DNA from: Secundilactobacillus folii
Lineage (GTDB): Bacteria; Bacillota; Bacilli; Lactobacillales; Lactobacillaceae
Direction: 5' to 3'
Assembly (NCBI RefSeq): GCF_009720675.1
Contig: NZ_WNJO01000009.1
Coordinates: forward strand, 35,045-99,044
Length of the DNA stretch: 64,000 nucleotides
The translations under genes and the position numbers were made by a program. Positions 42,908 through 51,726 of the stretch are shown in pieces (positions within the stretch are counted from its first letter, which is position 1; each line of letters starts with the position of its first letter). The notes beneath the pieces are model-generated. The model had not been told where the DNA came from. It did no database searches and was given only the letters and a program-made list of their open reading frames with translations.

Positions 42908-43756
42908 CATTTGCTGCTGCAGCGGATTGAAGACGTGCGAGCGCCGATAAACCAAGCTAGTGATGAATTCCGGCTGGTCAGCATCCGTCAGCGGGACACG
43001 CACCACGTCCGGTGTGACCGGGGTTGGAATCGATAAGAAGCCGATGCCGATGTTATTAGCAATCAAATGCAGTAGGCCCTCCAAACTATTGGAACGAAAG
43101 GCAATTTTTGGTCGAATGTGATTCGCCCTCGTCAGCTGATTAAAGGCCTGGTTATGGACAAACCCCTGCTTGAACAGTAAAAATGACTCTCCTTTAAGAT
43201 CCTCAAACCGCACTCCGGTTCGTTGTGCCAACGGGTGATCCTTGCTGACGTAGATGGCAAACGGCTGGCGGTGAAACGGTTCCACAACAAACCGGTCATC
43301 CACCAGTGGTTCAATGGTTGCTAACATGGCTAGATCAATATTGCCGGCATTTAACGCCTGCAAGGTCGTCATTGAGCCCTCTTCATACGTGTAAAGTTTC
43401 TCTAGTAACCCGGCTTGCTTTAACTTGATGGCAATTTGCGGAAAATATGTATTTTCAATAATGGGCGGTAAGCCCAGGGTCAGCCGTCCACGTTGCTTTT
43501 CCCCAAGCTCACGCTGGGCGATTTGATACTCGCTGACAATGGTACGAGCGTGCACCAGCAACTGTTCGCCACTGTCAGTCAGGCTCAGCTCGCCGTGAGC
43601 CCGGTGGCGAATCATTAACACGGTACCGAAGTCTTTTTCAAGCCGCTGTAACGCAAACGTGATCGTGGGCTGACTGACGCCAAATGCTGTGGCCACTTTG
43701 GAAAAACTTTTTTGGTCCGCTAAGTGAATGAAATAATCTAAGTCTTTAATATTCAT
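42875..43756 (-). CDS. mleR: LysR-family regulator of malolactic fermentation
   Basis: A 293-residue LysR protein: N-terminal MNIKDLDYFIHLADQKSFSK, FGVSQPTITFALQRLEKDFG, then an effector domain with RGRLTLGLPPIIENTYFPQI and NNIGIGFLSIPTP. It is divergent from the malolactic enzyme gene with 129 bases between, the arrangement known for mleR-mleS, where MleR activates in the presence of L-malate. An ATAAACGTTAT-like palindrome near 43794-43804 could be its site (low confidence). The 3' end overlaps the acetyltransferase gene. Confidence 0.85.
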   Translation of the reverse strand: MNIKDLDYFIHLADQKSFSKVATAFGVSQPTITFALQRLEKDFGTVLMIRHRAHGELSLTDSGEQLLVHARTIVSEYQIAQRELGEKQRGRLTLGLPPIIENTYFPQIAIKLKQAGLLEKLYTYEEGSMTTLQALNAGNIDLAMLATIEPLVDDRFVVEPFHRQPFAIYVSKDHPLAQRTGVRFEDLKGESFLLFKQGFVHNQAFNQLTRANHIRPKIAFRSNSLEGLLHLIANNIGIGFLSIPTPVTPDVVRVPLTDADQPEFITSLVYRRSHVFNPLQQQMLTLIRTSLNQ

Positions 43757-43885
43757 CCGTATCCCCCGTTCTTTCAGTGTTTTTATTTCTATTATAAACG
43801 TTATTTATATTAGAAGGGACGTTTGACTATCAAATGTCCGGAGAAATATACTACATATGTCAACTTAAGAAAGAGGGACATTCAA

Positions 43886-45508
43886 ATGTCATTAAATATT
43901 TTAAATAATCCGTTTAAAAACAAGGGAACTGCATTTACCGAACAGGAACGTCACGAACTGGGTATCGAAGGGTTGCTGCCACCAGCCGTCCAAACCCTTA
44001 ATGAGCAAGTCGAACAGGCTTTTATGCAGTATCAAAATCGGCCAACTAACCTGTTGAAACGCCAATTTCTGATGGACGTCTTCAACGAAAACCGAGTGCT
44101 GTTTTTCAAACTGTTCAGCGAACACGTGGCAGACTTCATGCCGGTCGTGTACGACCCCACGATTGCTGATACCATTGAAAACTATAGTAAGCTATTCGTT
44201 GACCCACAGGATGCTGCGTTTCTGTCCATTGACCGCCCTGACGAGATGGAAGCGTCGTTGAAGAACGCAGCTGACGGCCGGGACATTCGCCTAATCGTTG
44301 TCACCGATGCTGAGGGAATCCTCGGAATTGGCGACTGGGGCACGGACGGTGTTGACATCGCCGTCGGTAAGCTGATGGTTTACACTGCTGCCGCTGGAAT
44401 TGATCCCGCCCAAGTGCTGCCCGTGGTTTTGGACGTCGGGACTAATAATCAGCAGTTGCTGGATAGTCCGCTATATCTGGGGAACCGCCATCAGCGTGTG
44501 GCTGGCAAGCGCTACGATGATTTCGTGGATCAGTTTGTGACGACTGCAGAGACGTTGTTCCCAGACCTCTACCTGCATTTTGAAGACTTCGGCCGCGACC
44601 ACGCTGCTAAAATTTTGAACCGTTATCGCGACAAATACACGGTGTTCAACGATGATATTCAAGGCACTGGGATCATTACGTTAGCTGCCGTTTTGGGAGC
44701 ACTCAACATCTCCAAGCAGTCACTGGCTGATCAACGTTACGTTTGCTTCGGTACAGGAACTGCCGGTGCTGGTATTGCCAAGCGGGTCTACGACGAATAC
44801 GTCAAACAGGGTATGAGTCCTGAGGAAGCCAAAGACCACTTTTACATGGTCGACAAACAAGGCCTGCTCTTTGATGACGACCCCACTCTAACGCCGGAAC
44901 AAAAGCCATTTGCCCGTCAGCGCAACGAGTTCGATAACCCAGACAAACTGGATAACCTGGCAGCCGTCGTTGCTGAAGTTCACCCCACAATTTTAGTTGG
45001 AACTTCAACTCAGCCGGGAACCTTTACAGAGGCCATCGTCAAGGACATGGCGGCTCACACCGACCGGCCAATCATTTTACCGCTGTCTAACCCCACTAAG
45101 TTAGCGGAGGCAAGTGCTGCAGACCTGCTGAAATGGACCGATGGCCGGGCTTTGGTTGCCACAGGGATTCCCGCTAATGATGTGACCTTAAACGGCACCA
45201 CTTACCAAATCGGTCAAGCTAACAACGCCCTGGTTTATCCCGGTCTCGGATTGGGCGTGATCGCCGCTGATGCGACCACCTTAAACGACGATATGATTTC
45301 TGCTGCAGCCCACTCATTAGGTGGGATCGTCGACTCGTCAAAGCCCGGTGCAGCAATTTTGCCACCCGTCATGAAGCTCAGTCAGTTTTCGACGACCATT
45401 GCGGAGGCCGTTGCCCAAAGCGCAATTGATCAAGGCTTGACCAAAGCGCCAGTAACGAGCGCTAAGGATGCTGTTAAACAGACTAAGTGGGTACCGGAAT
45501 ACGAATGA
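43886..45508 (+). CDS. mleA: Malolactic enzyme
   Basis: A 540-residue NAD- and Mn-dependent enzyme converting L-malate directly to L-lactate and CO2, giving acid resistance and proton-motive force. Features are [20 protein letters not shown], the malic-type motif [44 protein letters not shown] with metal-binding Asp, and [12 protein letters not shown] for NAD. The C-terminal [16 protein letters not shown] and KWVPEYE match malolactic rather than malic enzymes. I chose the ATG at 43886 after AGAGGG; an upstream TTG frame lacks support. The malate permease gene mleP, often next to it, is absent here. Confidence 0.95.
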   Translation: MSLNILNNPFKNKGTAFTEQERHELGIEGLLPPAVQTLNEQVEQAFMQYQNRPTNLLKRQFLMDVFNENRVLFFKLFSEHVADFMPVVYDPTIADTIENYSKLFVDPQDAAFLSIDRPDEMEASLKNAADGRDIRLIVVTDAEGILGIGDWGTDGVDIAVGKLMVYTAAAGIDPAQVLPVVLDVGTNNQQLLDSPLYLGNRHQRVAGKRYDDFVDQFVTTAETLFPDLYLHFEDFGRDHAAKILNRYRDKYTVFNDDIQGTGIITLAAVLGALNISKQSLADQRYVCFGTGTAGAGIAKRVYDEYVKQGMSPEEAKDHFYMVDKQGLLFDDDPTLTPEQKPFARQRNEFDNPDKLDNLAAVVAEVHPTILVGTSTQPGTFTEAIVKDMAAHTDRPIILPLSNPTKLAEASAADLLKWTDGRALVATGIPANDVTLNGTTYQIGQANNALVYPGLGLGVIAADATTLNDDMISAAAHSLGGIVDSSKPGAAILPPVMKLSQFSTTIAEAVAQSAIDQGLTKAPVTSAKDAVKQTKWVPEYE

Positions 45509-45518
45509 TTTGAAATCC

Positions 45519-45574
45519 AAATAAGACGTTGATTGCTTTTCTATTTGTAAAAGCAATCAACGTCTTATTTTTAA
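45519..45574. terminator. Terminator after the malolactic enzyme gene
   Basis: AATAAGACGTTGATTGC(TTTT) and its perfect complement (AAAA)GCAATCAACGTCTTATT form a 21-bp stem followed by T. It serves both this gene and the convergent hydrolase gene. Confidence 0.92.
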
Positions 45575-45615
45575 AACCTTTTCTGAATCTCTTGCGTAGT
45601 TAACTATGAAAGTCC

Positions 45616-46425
45616 TTAACGAGGCAGCACAAACTTCTCAATGCCGCGGCCAACACCATCGTCGTCATGATCAGCCGTCATGTATTTAGCACCCTTCTTC
45701 ACCGAGGGCAGTGCGTTTGCCATTACGATCGGCAACCCTACCATTTTGAGCATCGGCAAATCATTAGGGCCATCGCCAAAGGCCGCTGTTTGACTGGGAT
45801 CAAGGGCTTCTTGCTCCAAAATATAACGGACACCAGCTGACTTTTGGGCTTGCTGATTAGTAATATCAAGAAAAACATTGCTTGATTTTTGGACTGACAC
45901 CCCTGGCAAATCAGCCTGTAATAGCAGGTCATAGATCCCGTTCATGACGGCTAGGTCGAGAATCGTGAAGGTGATTTTATAGATTGGAACGGGGTTTGAC
46001 CAGAATGCCGAGGGCTCGATCACAACTGGATCCTGCGGCATGTCGTGGGCAAAATGATGGATGCCATCGTCGATTTGGGTCACAAACCAATGAGTCAGGT
46101 CAAACAGACTGATAGCAGTACTTGGAAAGTGGCTAGTAACGAGATCAACGACTTTTTTAACGACTTTTTCGTCAATCGGTTGATCATGAATGACCTTGAA
46201 CTCACCATTTTCCACGCGGTAGATCACCCCACCATTGAAGCCAACCTGTGGTGTTGTTAATTTCAGCGCTTGAATTGCCGCTAACATTTGTTTCGGTGAA
46301 CGAGCAGAAACGAGCGTGAACGGAATCCCACTACTGATAATCGTGCTCTGATTGCCTGCTGAAACGACACCTTGATCATTTAGTAGCGTGCCATCCATGT
46401 CCGAGAAGATATGTTTGATGGTCAT
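45616..46425 (-). CDS. Cof-type HAD-superfamily hydrolase
   Basis: A 269-residue HAD phosphatase with a type IIB cap. Motif I is FSDMDGTLLND (about 7-17), motif II is the Ser in LVSARSPKQM, and motif III/IV is AFGDGPNDLPML with Mg-binding Asp near residue 216. Members dephosphorylate sugar phosphates, pyridoxal phosphate or FMN; the substrate is unknown. The start at 46425 matches the family N-terminus; the ribosome site is weak (GGGAAAA farther upstream). It is transcribed toward the malolactic gene and shares its terminator. Confidence 0.88.
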   Translation of the reverse strand: MTIKHIFSDMDGTLLNDQGVVSAGNQSTIISSGIPFTLVSARSPKQMLAAIQALKLTTPQVGFNGGVIYRVENGEFKVIHDQPIDEKVVKKVVDLVTSHFPSTAISLFDLTHWFVTQIDDGIHHFAHDMPQDPVVIEPSAFWSNPVPIYKITFTILDLAVMNGIYDLLLQADLPGVSVQKSSNVFLDITNQQAQKSAGVRYILEQEALDPSQTAAFGDGPNDLPMLKMVGLPIVMANALPSVKKGAKYMTADHDDDGVGRGIEKFVLPR

Positions 46426-46540
46426 AACGGTTATATTTTCCCTTCTCTTTTTAGTGGTTATTTGATTATATTGCCATGTTTTTGGGTGGGGTGCAAGATT
46501 GACGCTTCTTTGGGGCGGGTTTCGACCCGTTTTGAATTCT

Positions 46541-46752
46541 ACATTGCTGAAACGTGTTCCACAAGGCAAAGACCTTCCTCACACTCTGTTTAGTGCCACA
46601 TAGCCGAAACGTGTTTCACAAGGCAAGGGACTATGTAGAAGCCAACTCTGACATAAATCCAAGCCCGGGATTTTTGCCAGAGTCGTCTTCTACGCCGTCC
46701 CTTAACCGCCTTGCTCCACACTCTATCTTCTTAACCGCCTTGCTCCACACTC
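46541..46752 (-). repeat. Hairpin-element array after the permease gene
   Basis: Reading the minus strand: a partial left end AGTGTGGAGCAAGGCGGTT, then a full unit, then a short unit (AGTGTGAGGAAGG ... GGAACACGTTTCAGC). The full unit has stem parts GTAGAAG / CTTCTAC, ACTCTG / CAGAGT and GGGAC / GTCCC and ends ACACGTTTCGGCTATG. The ends match the arrays at 24.4 and 57 kb; the stem is different but paired. The first left end contributes the last codons and stop of the permease gene. Confidence 0.82.
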
Positions 46753-48095
46753 TTTCCCTTGTAAATCGCCTCATACATGACTACCATCACCAGAAATACC
46801 ACCAGCGAAATAATCATCGATACCCGCGTCGATGGATTTATCAGCAAGAAGATCAAAATCCCCACAAAGAAAACCAAGCTTACCCAATCCGTCACCGGAT
46901 AACCTGGCATCCTAAAGGTTTGCGCCCCCGCCGGATTTGCCTTCCTATACTTCACATGACACCACAACAAGACAACCCACACCAACACGAAATTGATCGT
47001 CGACACACCAGAAATCAACGTGAACACGCTGGCTGGCATCAAAAAGTTCAAAATGACAATAATAAACAAGACCAACGCCGAAAAGTTCAGCGAGTTTGTC
47101 GGAACCCCCGCCTTATTCAGCCTTGCCAGCGACTTTGGTGCGTTACCGCCCCAGCTCAACGCATGCAGAGTTCTGCTCGTACTAAACAAACAGCTATTCG
47201 TTGCTGACATCGCCGCCGTTAAGACTACGAAGTTTAAAATTCCCGCCGCACCCGCAATGCCGATTCCCGAGAAAACCTGGACGAACGGACTTACCGTGGT
47301 TGTAATCTTATTCCAAGGGTAGACACTCATGATGGCAATCATCGAGCCCACGTAAAATAGACCAATTCGAATCGGTAAACTATTGATTGCTTTGGGTAAA
47401 TTAGCCACTGGATCATCCGTTTCACCAGCCGTTAACCCAACCATTTCAATACCGACAAAGGCGAAGACAACCATTTGAAACGCCATTAAAAAACCGTAGC
47501 CACCGGTGGGAAAAAAGCCCCCGTGACTCACTAAATTACTAAACGAAGCGTGTTGGCCAGCCACTTTAAAATGCAGAATGGCTAACGCGAATCCCACGAC
47601 GACTAAGATGATGATCGCCGCCACTTTGATCAATGAAAACCACGACTCCATTTCACCAAACGCCCGCACATTCACGCGGTTAGTGAGATAGAGAAAGATC
47701 AAGATCACAAACGGTGCCACCCACTGCGGAACCGATGGGAACCAAAACTTAATGTAGATCCCAGTCGCTGTAAGGTCCGCCATGGCTAGACTGATCCAGC
47801 AAAACCAGTACATCCAACCGGTCACAAATTCCATGCGGTCACCGAGGTATTCCTTAACAAAGTCCAAAAAAGAGTGCTTCGTTGTATCAGACATCAGTAA
47901 CTCGCCGATTGCTCGCATCATAAAGAAGCAGAACACACCGACGATCAAGTAGGCCAAAATAATCGAGGGGCCACTGGTATGAATTGCACTACCAGATCCG
48001 AGAAACAGACCAGTCCCGATGGCACCACCAATGGCAATCATCTGAATATGTCTGCTCTGTAACGATCGTGATAACTTTTGATTGTTATTTTTCAT
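46731..48095 (-). CDS. Amino acid permease (AAT family) under T-box control
   Basis: A 454-residue APC-superfamily transporter with about 12 helices. The N-terminus (SRSLQSRHIQMIAIGGAIGT, GLFLGSGSAI) and FVGIEMVGLTAGE in helix 6 are hallmarks of the AAT group importing amino acids with protons. AAAGGAGCAGAAGG precedes the ATG at 48095. A T-box leader just upstream shows control by an uncharged tRNA. The last residues (SVEQGG and stop) are encoded by a hairpin-repeat left end, so the repeat has replaced or fused to the natural C-terminus. Confidence 0.9.
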   Translation of the reverse strand: MKNNNQKLSRSLQSRHIQMIAIGGAIGTGLFLGSGSAIHTSGPSIILAYLIVGVFCFFMMRAIGELLMSDTTKHSFLDFVKEYLGDRMEFVTGWMYWFCWISLAMADLTATGIYIKFWFPSVPQWVAPFVILIFLYLTNRVNVRAFGEMESWFSLIKVAAIIILVVVGFALAILHFKVAGQHASFSNLVSHGGFFPTGGYGFLMAFQMVVFAFVGIEMVGLTAGETDDPVANLPKAINSLPIRIGLFYVGSMIAIMSVYPWNKITTTVSPFVQVFSGIGIAGAAGILNFVVLTAAMSATNSCLFSTSRTLHALSWGGNAPKSLARLNKAGVPTNSLNFSALVLFIIVILNFLMPASVFTLISGVSTINFVLVWVVLLWCHVKYRKANPAGAQTFRMPGYPVTDWVSLVFFVGILIFLLINPSTRVSMIISLVVFLVMVVMYEAIYKGKSVEQGG

Positions 48096-48117
48096 CCTTC
48101 TGCTCCTTTTCGAAAGT

Positions 48118-48305
48118 CAAAAAAACGCCCCTTAGCACTCACTTCTGAAGTACTAAGGGGCGTCTATAACGCTGTTCCACCCTAAGTTCACAGTGGCTAT
48201 TCCACTGCCTCTAATCGCTGATAACGGTCGCGCAACCAAATTTGTTTCTGCCATTTCACGTTGCCGGTTCTCAGCCAAGCCCGACTCTCTGTCTCAAGTA
48301 TACTT
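48118..48305 (-). promoter_or_regulatory. T-box riboswitch
   Basis: On the minus strand, stem I begins ACAGAGAGTCGGGCTTGGCT, the T-box sequence AGGGTGGAACAGCG is at 48171-48184, and a terminator follows (GACGCCCCTTAGTACTTC / GAGTGCTAAGGGGCGT plus T, 48118-48164). The specifier is not certain; ATG (Met) or TGG (Trp) in GTGAAATGGCAG is possible. It precedes the amino acid permease gene by about 20 bases. Confidence 0.9.
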
Positions 48306-48375
48306 GTTCTCATTGTACTTTAATTTTTTAAAAATACAAGTCTCATTCTCAGGGTTTCTTTTAAGATAATAAACA

Positions 48376-48412
48376 AAAGCGCGTCGCTATGAGGCTCCGG
48401 CGACGCGCAAAT
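48376..48412 (-). terminator. Terminator of the hydroxyacid dehydrogenase gene
   Basis: GCGCGTCGC and GCGACGCGC pair across a 12-base loop, followed on the minus strand by TTTTG. It lies about 30 bases after the dehydrogenase stop codon. Confidence 0.85.
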
Positions 48413-48440
48413 TAGATTTTGAAAAAATTATCAGAGTAAT

Positions 48441-49403
48441 TTACTTGTTGACCACAAACTTAGCATCCTTGCCCTGATCGACCAACAAAACGTTGCTGGC
48501 AACGATGTCTGCCATAGCGTCACGTGCTTCGACCGTGGCGTTACCAACGTGTGGCGTTAACACAACGTTTTTCAGCGTCTTGAAGCCATCGTCAACTTCT
48601 GGTTCGTGCTCGTAGACATCCAAAGCAGCACCAGCCACCTCGCCAGCTTTCAAAGCGTCCAGCAGAGCGGCTTCATCAACAATTGGGCCACGGCCGACGT
48701 TGATAATGGAGGCAGTGTTCTTCATGGCTTTGAATGCTGCGGCGTCGAACTTATGCACCGTATCAGGGGTCTGCGGCGCATTGATCGAGATATAATCGCT
48801 GGTCTTGATCAGTTCATCTAACGAAACATACTTAACTTTCATGGAGCGTTCCTCAGGATCAGAGAGACGGTTTGGCTTGTAGTACTGAACGTTCATGCCC
48901 AAGGCGTTAGCTTTGCGGGCAACGTCGCTACCAATATTGCCAAGACCGAAGATCCCCAAAGTCTTACCGGCAATTTCGTGACCTAAGAAGTACAGTGGTG
49001 CCCAGCCAGGAAATCCTTCATGGCGCATCTTAGTGTCACCCTCAACAATTCGGTGACTTAATGCTAAAATTAAACCAATGGTCACTTCGGCCACAGCGTT
49101 TGTCGAAACAGCTGGCGTGTTAGTTACCGGAATTCCCTTTTCCTTAGCGTAGGCAGTGTCAATGTTGTTGACACCAGCACCGAAGTTTGCAATCAATTTC
49201 AGCTTTGGGGCAGCGTCAATGATTTCCTTGTCGACCTTAGTTGAGAGCGGTGTAATCAAAAAATCAATGTCCGAAACGTTTTTGAGCAATTCGTCGTGAG
49301 AGATCAAACCCTCACCTTCAAATTGACTAACGTCTAAACCACCGTTTTTCAGTTCTTGCATGGCAACTTCTGGTAACTTAGCTGACAAATAAACTTTACT
49401 CAT
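48441..49403 (-). CDS. D-2-hydroxyacid dehydrogenase
   Basis: A 320-residue NAD-dependent enzyme of the glyoxylate/hydroxypyruvate reductase type. The NAD motif is GKTLGIFGLGNIGSDVARKA (about 142-161). Catalytic Arg is in INAPQTPDTVH and NVGRGPIVDE, Glu in DVYEHEPEV, and His in LTPHVGNAT. It reduces 2-oxoacids to D-2-hydroxyacids. The ATG at 49403 has AGGAGG upstream. A consensus cre site stands 22 bases before the start, suggesting CcpA repression, and a divergent HxlR-type regulator gene lies next to it. Confidence 0.9.
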   Translation of the reverse strand: MSKVYLSAKLPEVAMQELKNGGLDVSQFEGEGLISHDELLKNVSDIDFLITPLSTKVDKEIIDAAPKLKLIANFGAGVNNIDTAYAKEKGIPVTNTPAVSTNAVAEVTIGLILALSHRIVEGDTKMRHEGFPGWAPLYFLGHEIAGKTLGIFGLGNIGSDVARKANALGMNVQYYKPNRLSDPEERSMKVKYVSLDELIKTSDYISINAPQTPDTVHKFDAAAFKAMKNTASIINVGRGPIVDEAALLDALKAGEVAGAALDVYEHEPEVDDGFKTLKNVVLTPHVGNATVEARDAMADIVASNVLLVDQGKDAKFVVNK

Positions 49404-49424
49404 GATCAGATGCCTCCTGTATTT

Positions 49425-49438
49425 TGTTAACGCTTTCA
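49425..49438. promoter_or_regulatory. cre site (CcpA operator) candidate
   Basis: TGAAAGCGTTAACA on the minus strand matches every fixed position of the catabolite-responsive element consensus TGNAANCGNTNNCA. It lies between the divergent dehydrogenase and HxlR genes, close to the dehydrogenase start. Confidence 0.65.
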
Positions 49439-49500
49439 TTATCAACCATATTTAACAAAAGTGCAATCATGCACTTTTTCGTAACCGGTGAAAGGAAGCT

Positions 49501-49908
49501 ATGAAAATGACCGATCTTGTTCGCAAGGAAGTCCTCCAAAAGCTGTCAGACGGGGCTTTTAATTGTCCAAAGGAATTGACACTTTCCATGTTCAGTGGCA
49601 AATGGAAAATTAATATGCTGTATCACATGGGCAAGGAAGGTGCCTATTATTTCAACGAATTTCAAAAACTGTTACCGGCTGCTTCCCACAAAGAACTGGC
49701 CGAAAAACTGAAGGAGATGGCTGCTGACGGATTAGTTTCCCGTCATGAAGAGACTAACGGCCGTCTACGGGTGGCTTATTCACTGACCCCACTGCGCAAA
49801 ACGCTACTACCGATCGTCAATGCGATGTATGACTGGGGTGTTAACCGCCTGGCGGAGTTACAGGTGTCAGACGTGAAGTTTGGCTTAGGTGAAGTCAAGC
49901 AGCGTTAG
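49501..49908 (+). CDS. HxlR-family transcriptional regulator
   Basis: A 135-residue regulator with the HxlR winged helix: NCPKELTLSMFSGKWKINML with the conserved Cys and GKWK, FNEFQKLLPAASHKELAEKL, and the DGLVSRHEE wing. HxlR proteins sense electrophiles or oxidants, and the N-terminal Cys could serve. GAAAGGAAG precedes the ATG. It is divergent from the D-2-hydroxyacid dehydrogenase gene, its probable target. Confidence 0.88.
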   Translation: MKMTDLVRKEVLQKLSDGAFNCPKELTLSMFSGKWKINMLYHMGKEGAYYFNEFQKLLPAASHKELAEKLKEMAADGLVSRHEETNGRLRVAYSLTPLRKTLLPIVNAMYDWGVNRLAELQVSDVKFGLGEVKQR

Positions 49909-50040
49909 GTTTTCAGCGCTAAGGAGTCAGAATTAAGATTATGAACCTTAGGCATTAGTTATGCAGCTCAACTATTTAACCTAATATTCACCCTCAGTTC
50001 AAATAAGTGCGAGTGGGGCAAAACTCGGTTAGTTTTCAGT
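49909..50040. other. Gap before the dispersed repeat
   Basis: About 130 bases after the HxlR gene with no recognised feature. The remaining distance to thiE is filled by a dispersed repeat. Confidence 0.4.
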
Positions 50041-50232
50041 AAGTAAGCCAAAAGCGCCGTGGATTCCTGGTTTTGGAATCTGCGGCGCTCTTGACTCATA
50101 TGGCCGGGATCTGAACTTTGACACCCGTTTAGACCAAGGACAGTTCCAAGTCTGTGTCACATTTTTAACGACCTCTGTGTTAAAATATCAGTTCGATACT
50201 GACCAGCATTAACTTTTATCTCAGCCCTGCTT
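50041..50232 (-). repeat. Dispersed intergenic repeat, copy 2 (inverted)
   Basis: Read on the minus strand it begins GGCTGAGATAAAAGTTAATG ... AGTATCGAAC and ends with the hairpin AGCGCCGCAGATTCC / GGAATCCACGGCGCT (50052-50089). Start and end match copies at 20344-20503 and 63850 onward, while the middle is more variable. The hairpin can terminate transcripts of both the HxlR gene and the thiamine operon. Confidence 0.7.
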
Positions 50233-50252
50233 ATTAGCGTTCTTTCCGATTT

Positions 50253-50891
50253 TTAAGCCTCAAGCATTGCCTTCACCGTTCCAGCAATATCATCACTTTG
50301 GGCAATCAGCGAAATCACTGCTGAACCGGCTGCACCAGTGGCAATTACTGCACTCAAGTCGTTAATTGCGATCCCACCAATGCCAACGACCGGCCGCTTT
50401 GCCAGACTCACCAGCTGTTTCAGCCCAGCCAGACCAATCACCGGATCAGCATCCGCCTTCGACCCGGTTGCGTGAACCGGACCGCTGCCGTAATAGTCGA
50501 TGCCGTCAATGGTATTGGCCCGCTCAATCTCGCTAGCTGTGGAGCAGGACAGACCAATCATCATCTGGTCGCCAACTTCGCTAACCACTCTTTGGATCTG
50601 TTCGTCAGACTGACCAACGTGAATCCCATCCGCGTTGACTTGTTTAGCGAGTTCCACATCATCATCAACGATAAACGGAATCCCAGCTCCGGCACAACGT
50701 CCCCGAAGCGCCATAGCTACGGCAGCGCGGTCGACCATCGAAAGTGTTGAACCACTGCCCTTGTCACGGAATTGAAATGCCGTAATACCAGCTTTAATGG
50801 CACTTTCAACGATTGGCTTCAATTGCCCCTTTGGCACGTCTTGTGAGCCGCAGACAAAGTAGGCTTTCAACATTTCAGGTTTAAATTTCAT
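50253..50891 (-). CDS. thiE: Thiamine-phosphate synthase
   Basis: A 212-residue TIM-barrel enzyme joining HMP-diphosphate and thiazole phosphate to thiamine phosphate. Motifs are ITAFQFRDKGSGST, FIVDDDVELAKQVNADGIHV, GQSDEQ, GSGPVHATGSKADADPVIGL (phosphate loop) and VVGIGGIAI. It is the last gene of thiM-thiD-thiE, and its start overlaps the end of thiD by 11 bases, with GGAGAGGAG upstream. Confidence 0.95.
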   Translation of the reverse strand: MKFKPEMLKAYFVCGSQDVPKGQLKPIVESAIKAGITAFQFRDKGSGSTLSMVDRAAVAMALRGRCAGAGIPFIVDDDVELAKQVNADGIHVGQSDEQIQRVVSEVGDQMMIGLSCSTASEIERANTIDGIDYYGSGPVHATGSKADADPVIGLAGLKQLVSLAKRPVVGIGGIAINDLSAVIATGAAGSAVISLIAQSDDIAGTVKAMLEA

Positions 50892-51708
50892 GACGCTGCT
50901 CCTCTCCGTACGCCCAGTGGTTTAACGGCCCATGACCGTGACCAACTTGGATCGTATTGCGAATGGCTGCTTCCACAAAGTCTTTAGCGGTACGGATCGC
51001 TGATTCCACGTCTGCACCCTTGGCAATTTCAGCCGTCATCGCACTCGATAGAGTATCCCCTGTACCGTGGGTTCGTACGGTATCCACCCGTGGAGCACTG
51101 AGCCAGAAGTCCCGGCCGTTTTCCAGCAGCACATAGTCGCGAACCGTTTCAGTATCACCGTGTCCGCCCTTGATCATCACGTTCTTAGCACCGGTTCCAC
51201 GTAAAACCTTGGCTGCGTTTCGCATGTCATCGTCAGTCTTAATGGTCATGTCGGTTAGGCGTTCAGCTTCCGGCAGGTTGGGCGTGACAACGGTCGCAAG
51301 CGGCAGCAAATCGCGCTTGACGACGTCGATCGCGTCATCCGCCAGTAACGGGGCACCACCCTTGGCAATCATCACTGGATCTACAATGAGTGGTCCAAAA
51401 CTGTATTTCTGCAAATTGGCCACTACAATCTCCACGTGCTCAGCGTCTGCCAGCATCCCAGTCTTGCAGGCTTTGATTGCCAGGTCATCTGCCAGCGAAG
51501 CAAACTGCTCATCAATCAGCTTCTTGGGTAACGCCATGAAATCCTGCACGCCCAGCGTATTCTGCGCGGTTACTGCGACAATCACCGCGGTACTGAACAC
51601 GTGGCGCTCCTGCATGGTCTTCAAGTCGGCCATCACACCGGCACCACCGCCAGAGTCAGTCCCCGCAATCGTTAGCGTTTGTGGAAATGAATTAAGTTCC
51701 TCAGCCAT
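50881..51708 (-). CDS. thiD: Hydroxymethylpyrimidine (phosphate) kinase
   Basis: A 275-residue ribokinase-like kinase: TIAGTDSGGGAGVMADLKTM near the start (HMP binding), VIVAVTAQNTLGVQ, DPVMIAKGGAPLL, and the catalytic region VRTHGTGDTLSSAMTAEI. It phosphorylates HMP to HMP-PP. The start may be the ATG at 51708 or a TTG two codons earlier, which has better spacing (6 bases) from AAAGGCG. It lies between thiM and thiE in a tightly packed operon. Confidence 0.94.
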   Translation of the reverse strand: MAEELNSFPQTLTIAGTDSGGGAGVMADLKTMQERHVFSTAVIVAVTAQNTLGVQDFMALPKKLIDEQFASLADDLAIKACKTGMLADAEHVEIVVANLQKYSFGPLIVDPVMIAKGGAPLLADDAIDVVKRDLLPLATVVTPNLPEAERLTDMTIKTDDDMRNAAKVLRGTGAKNVMIKGGHGDTETVRDYVLLENGRDFWLSAPRVDTVRTHGTGDTLSSAMTAEIAKGADVESAIRTAKDFVEAAIRNTIQVGHGHGPLNHWAYGEEQRHEI

Positions 51709-51726
51709 AATCAAATGTCACGCCTT

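Noticed and set aside
46554..47207. 217-residue plus-strand frame
   Set aside because: His/Arg/Gln-rich antisense shadow of the permease gene and the hairpin array.
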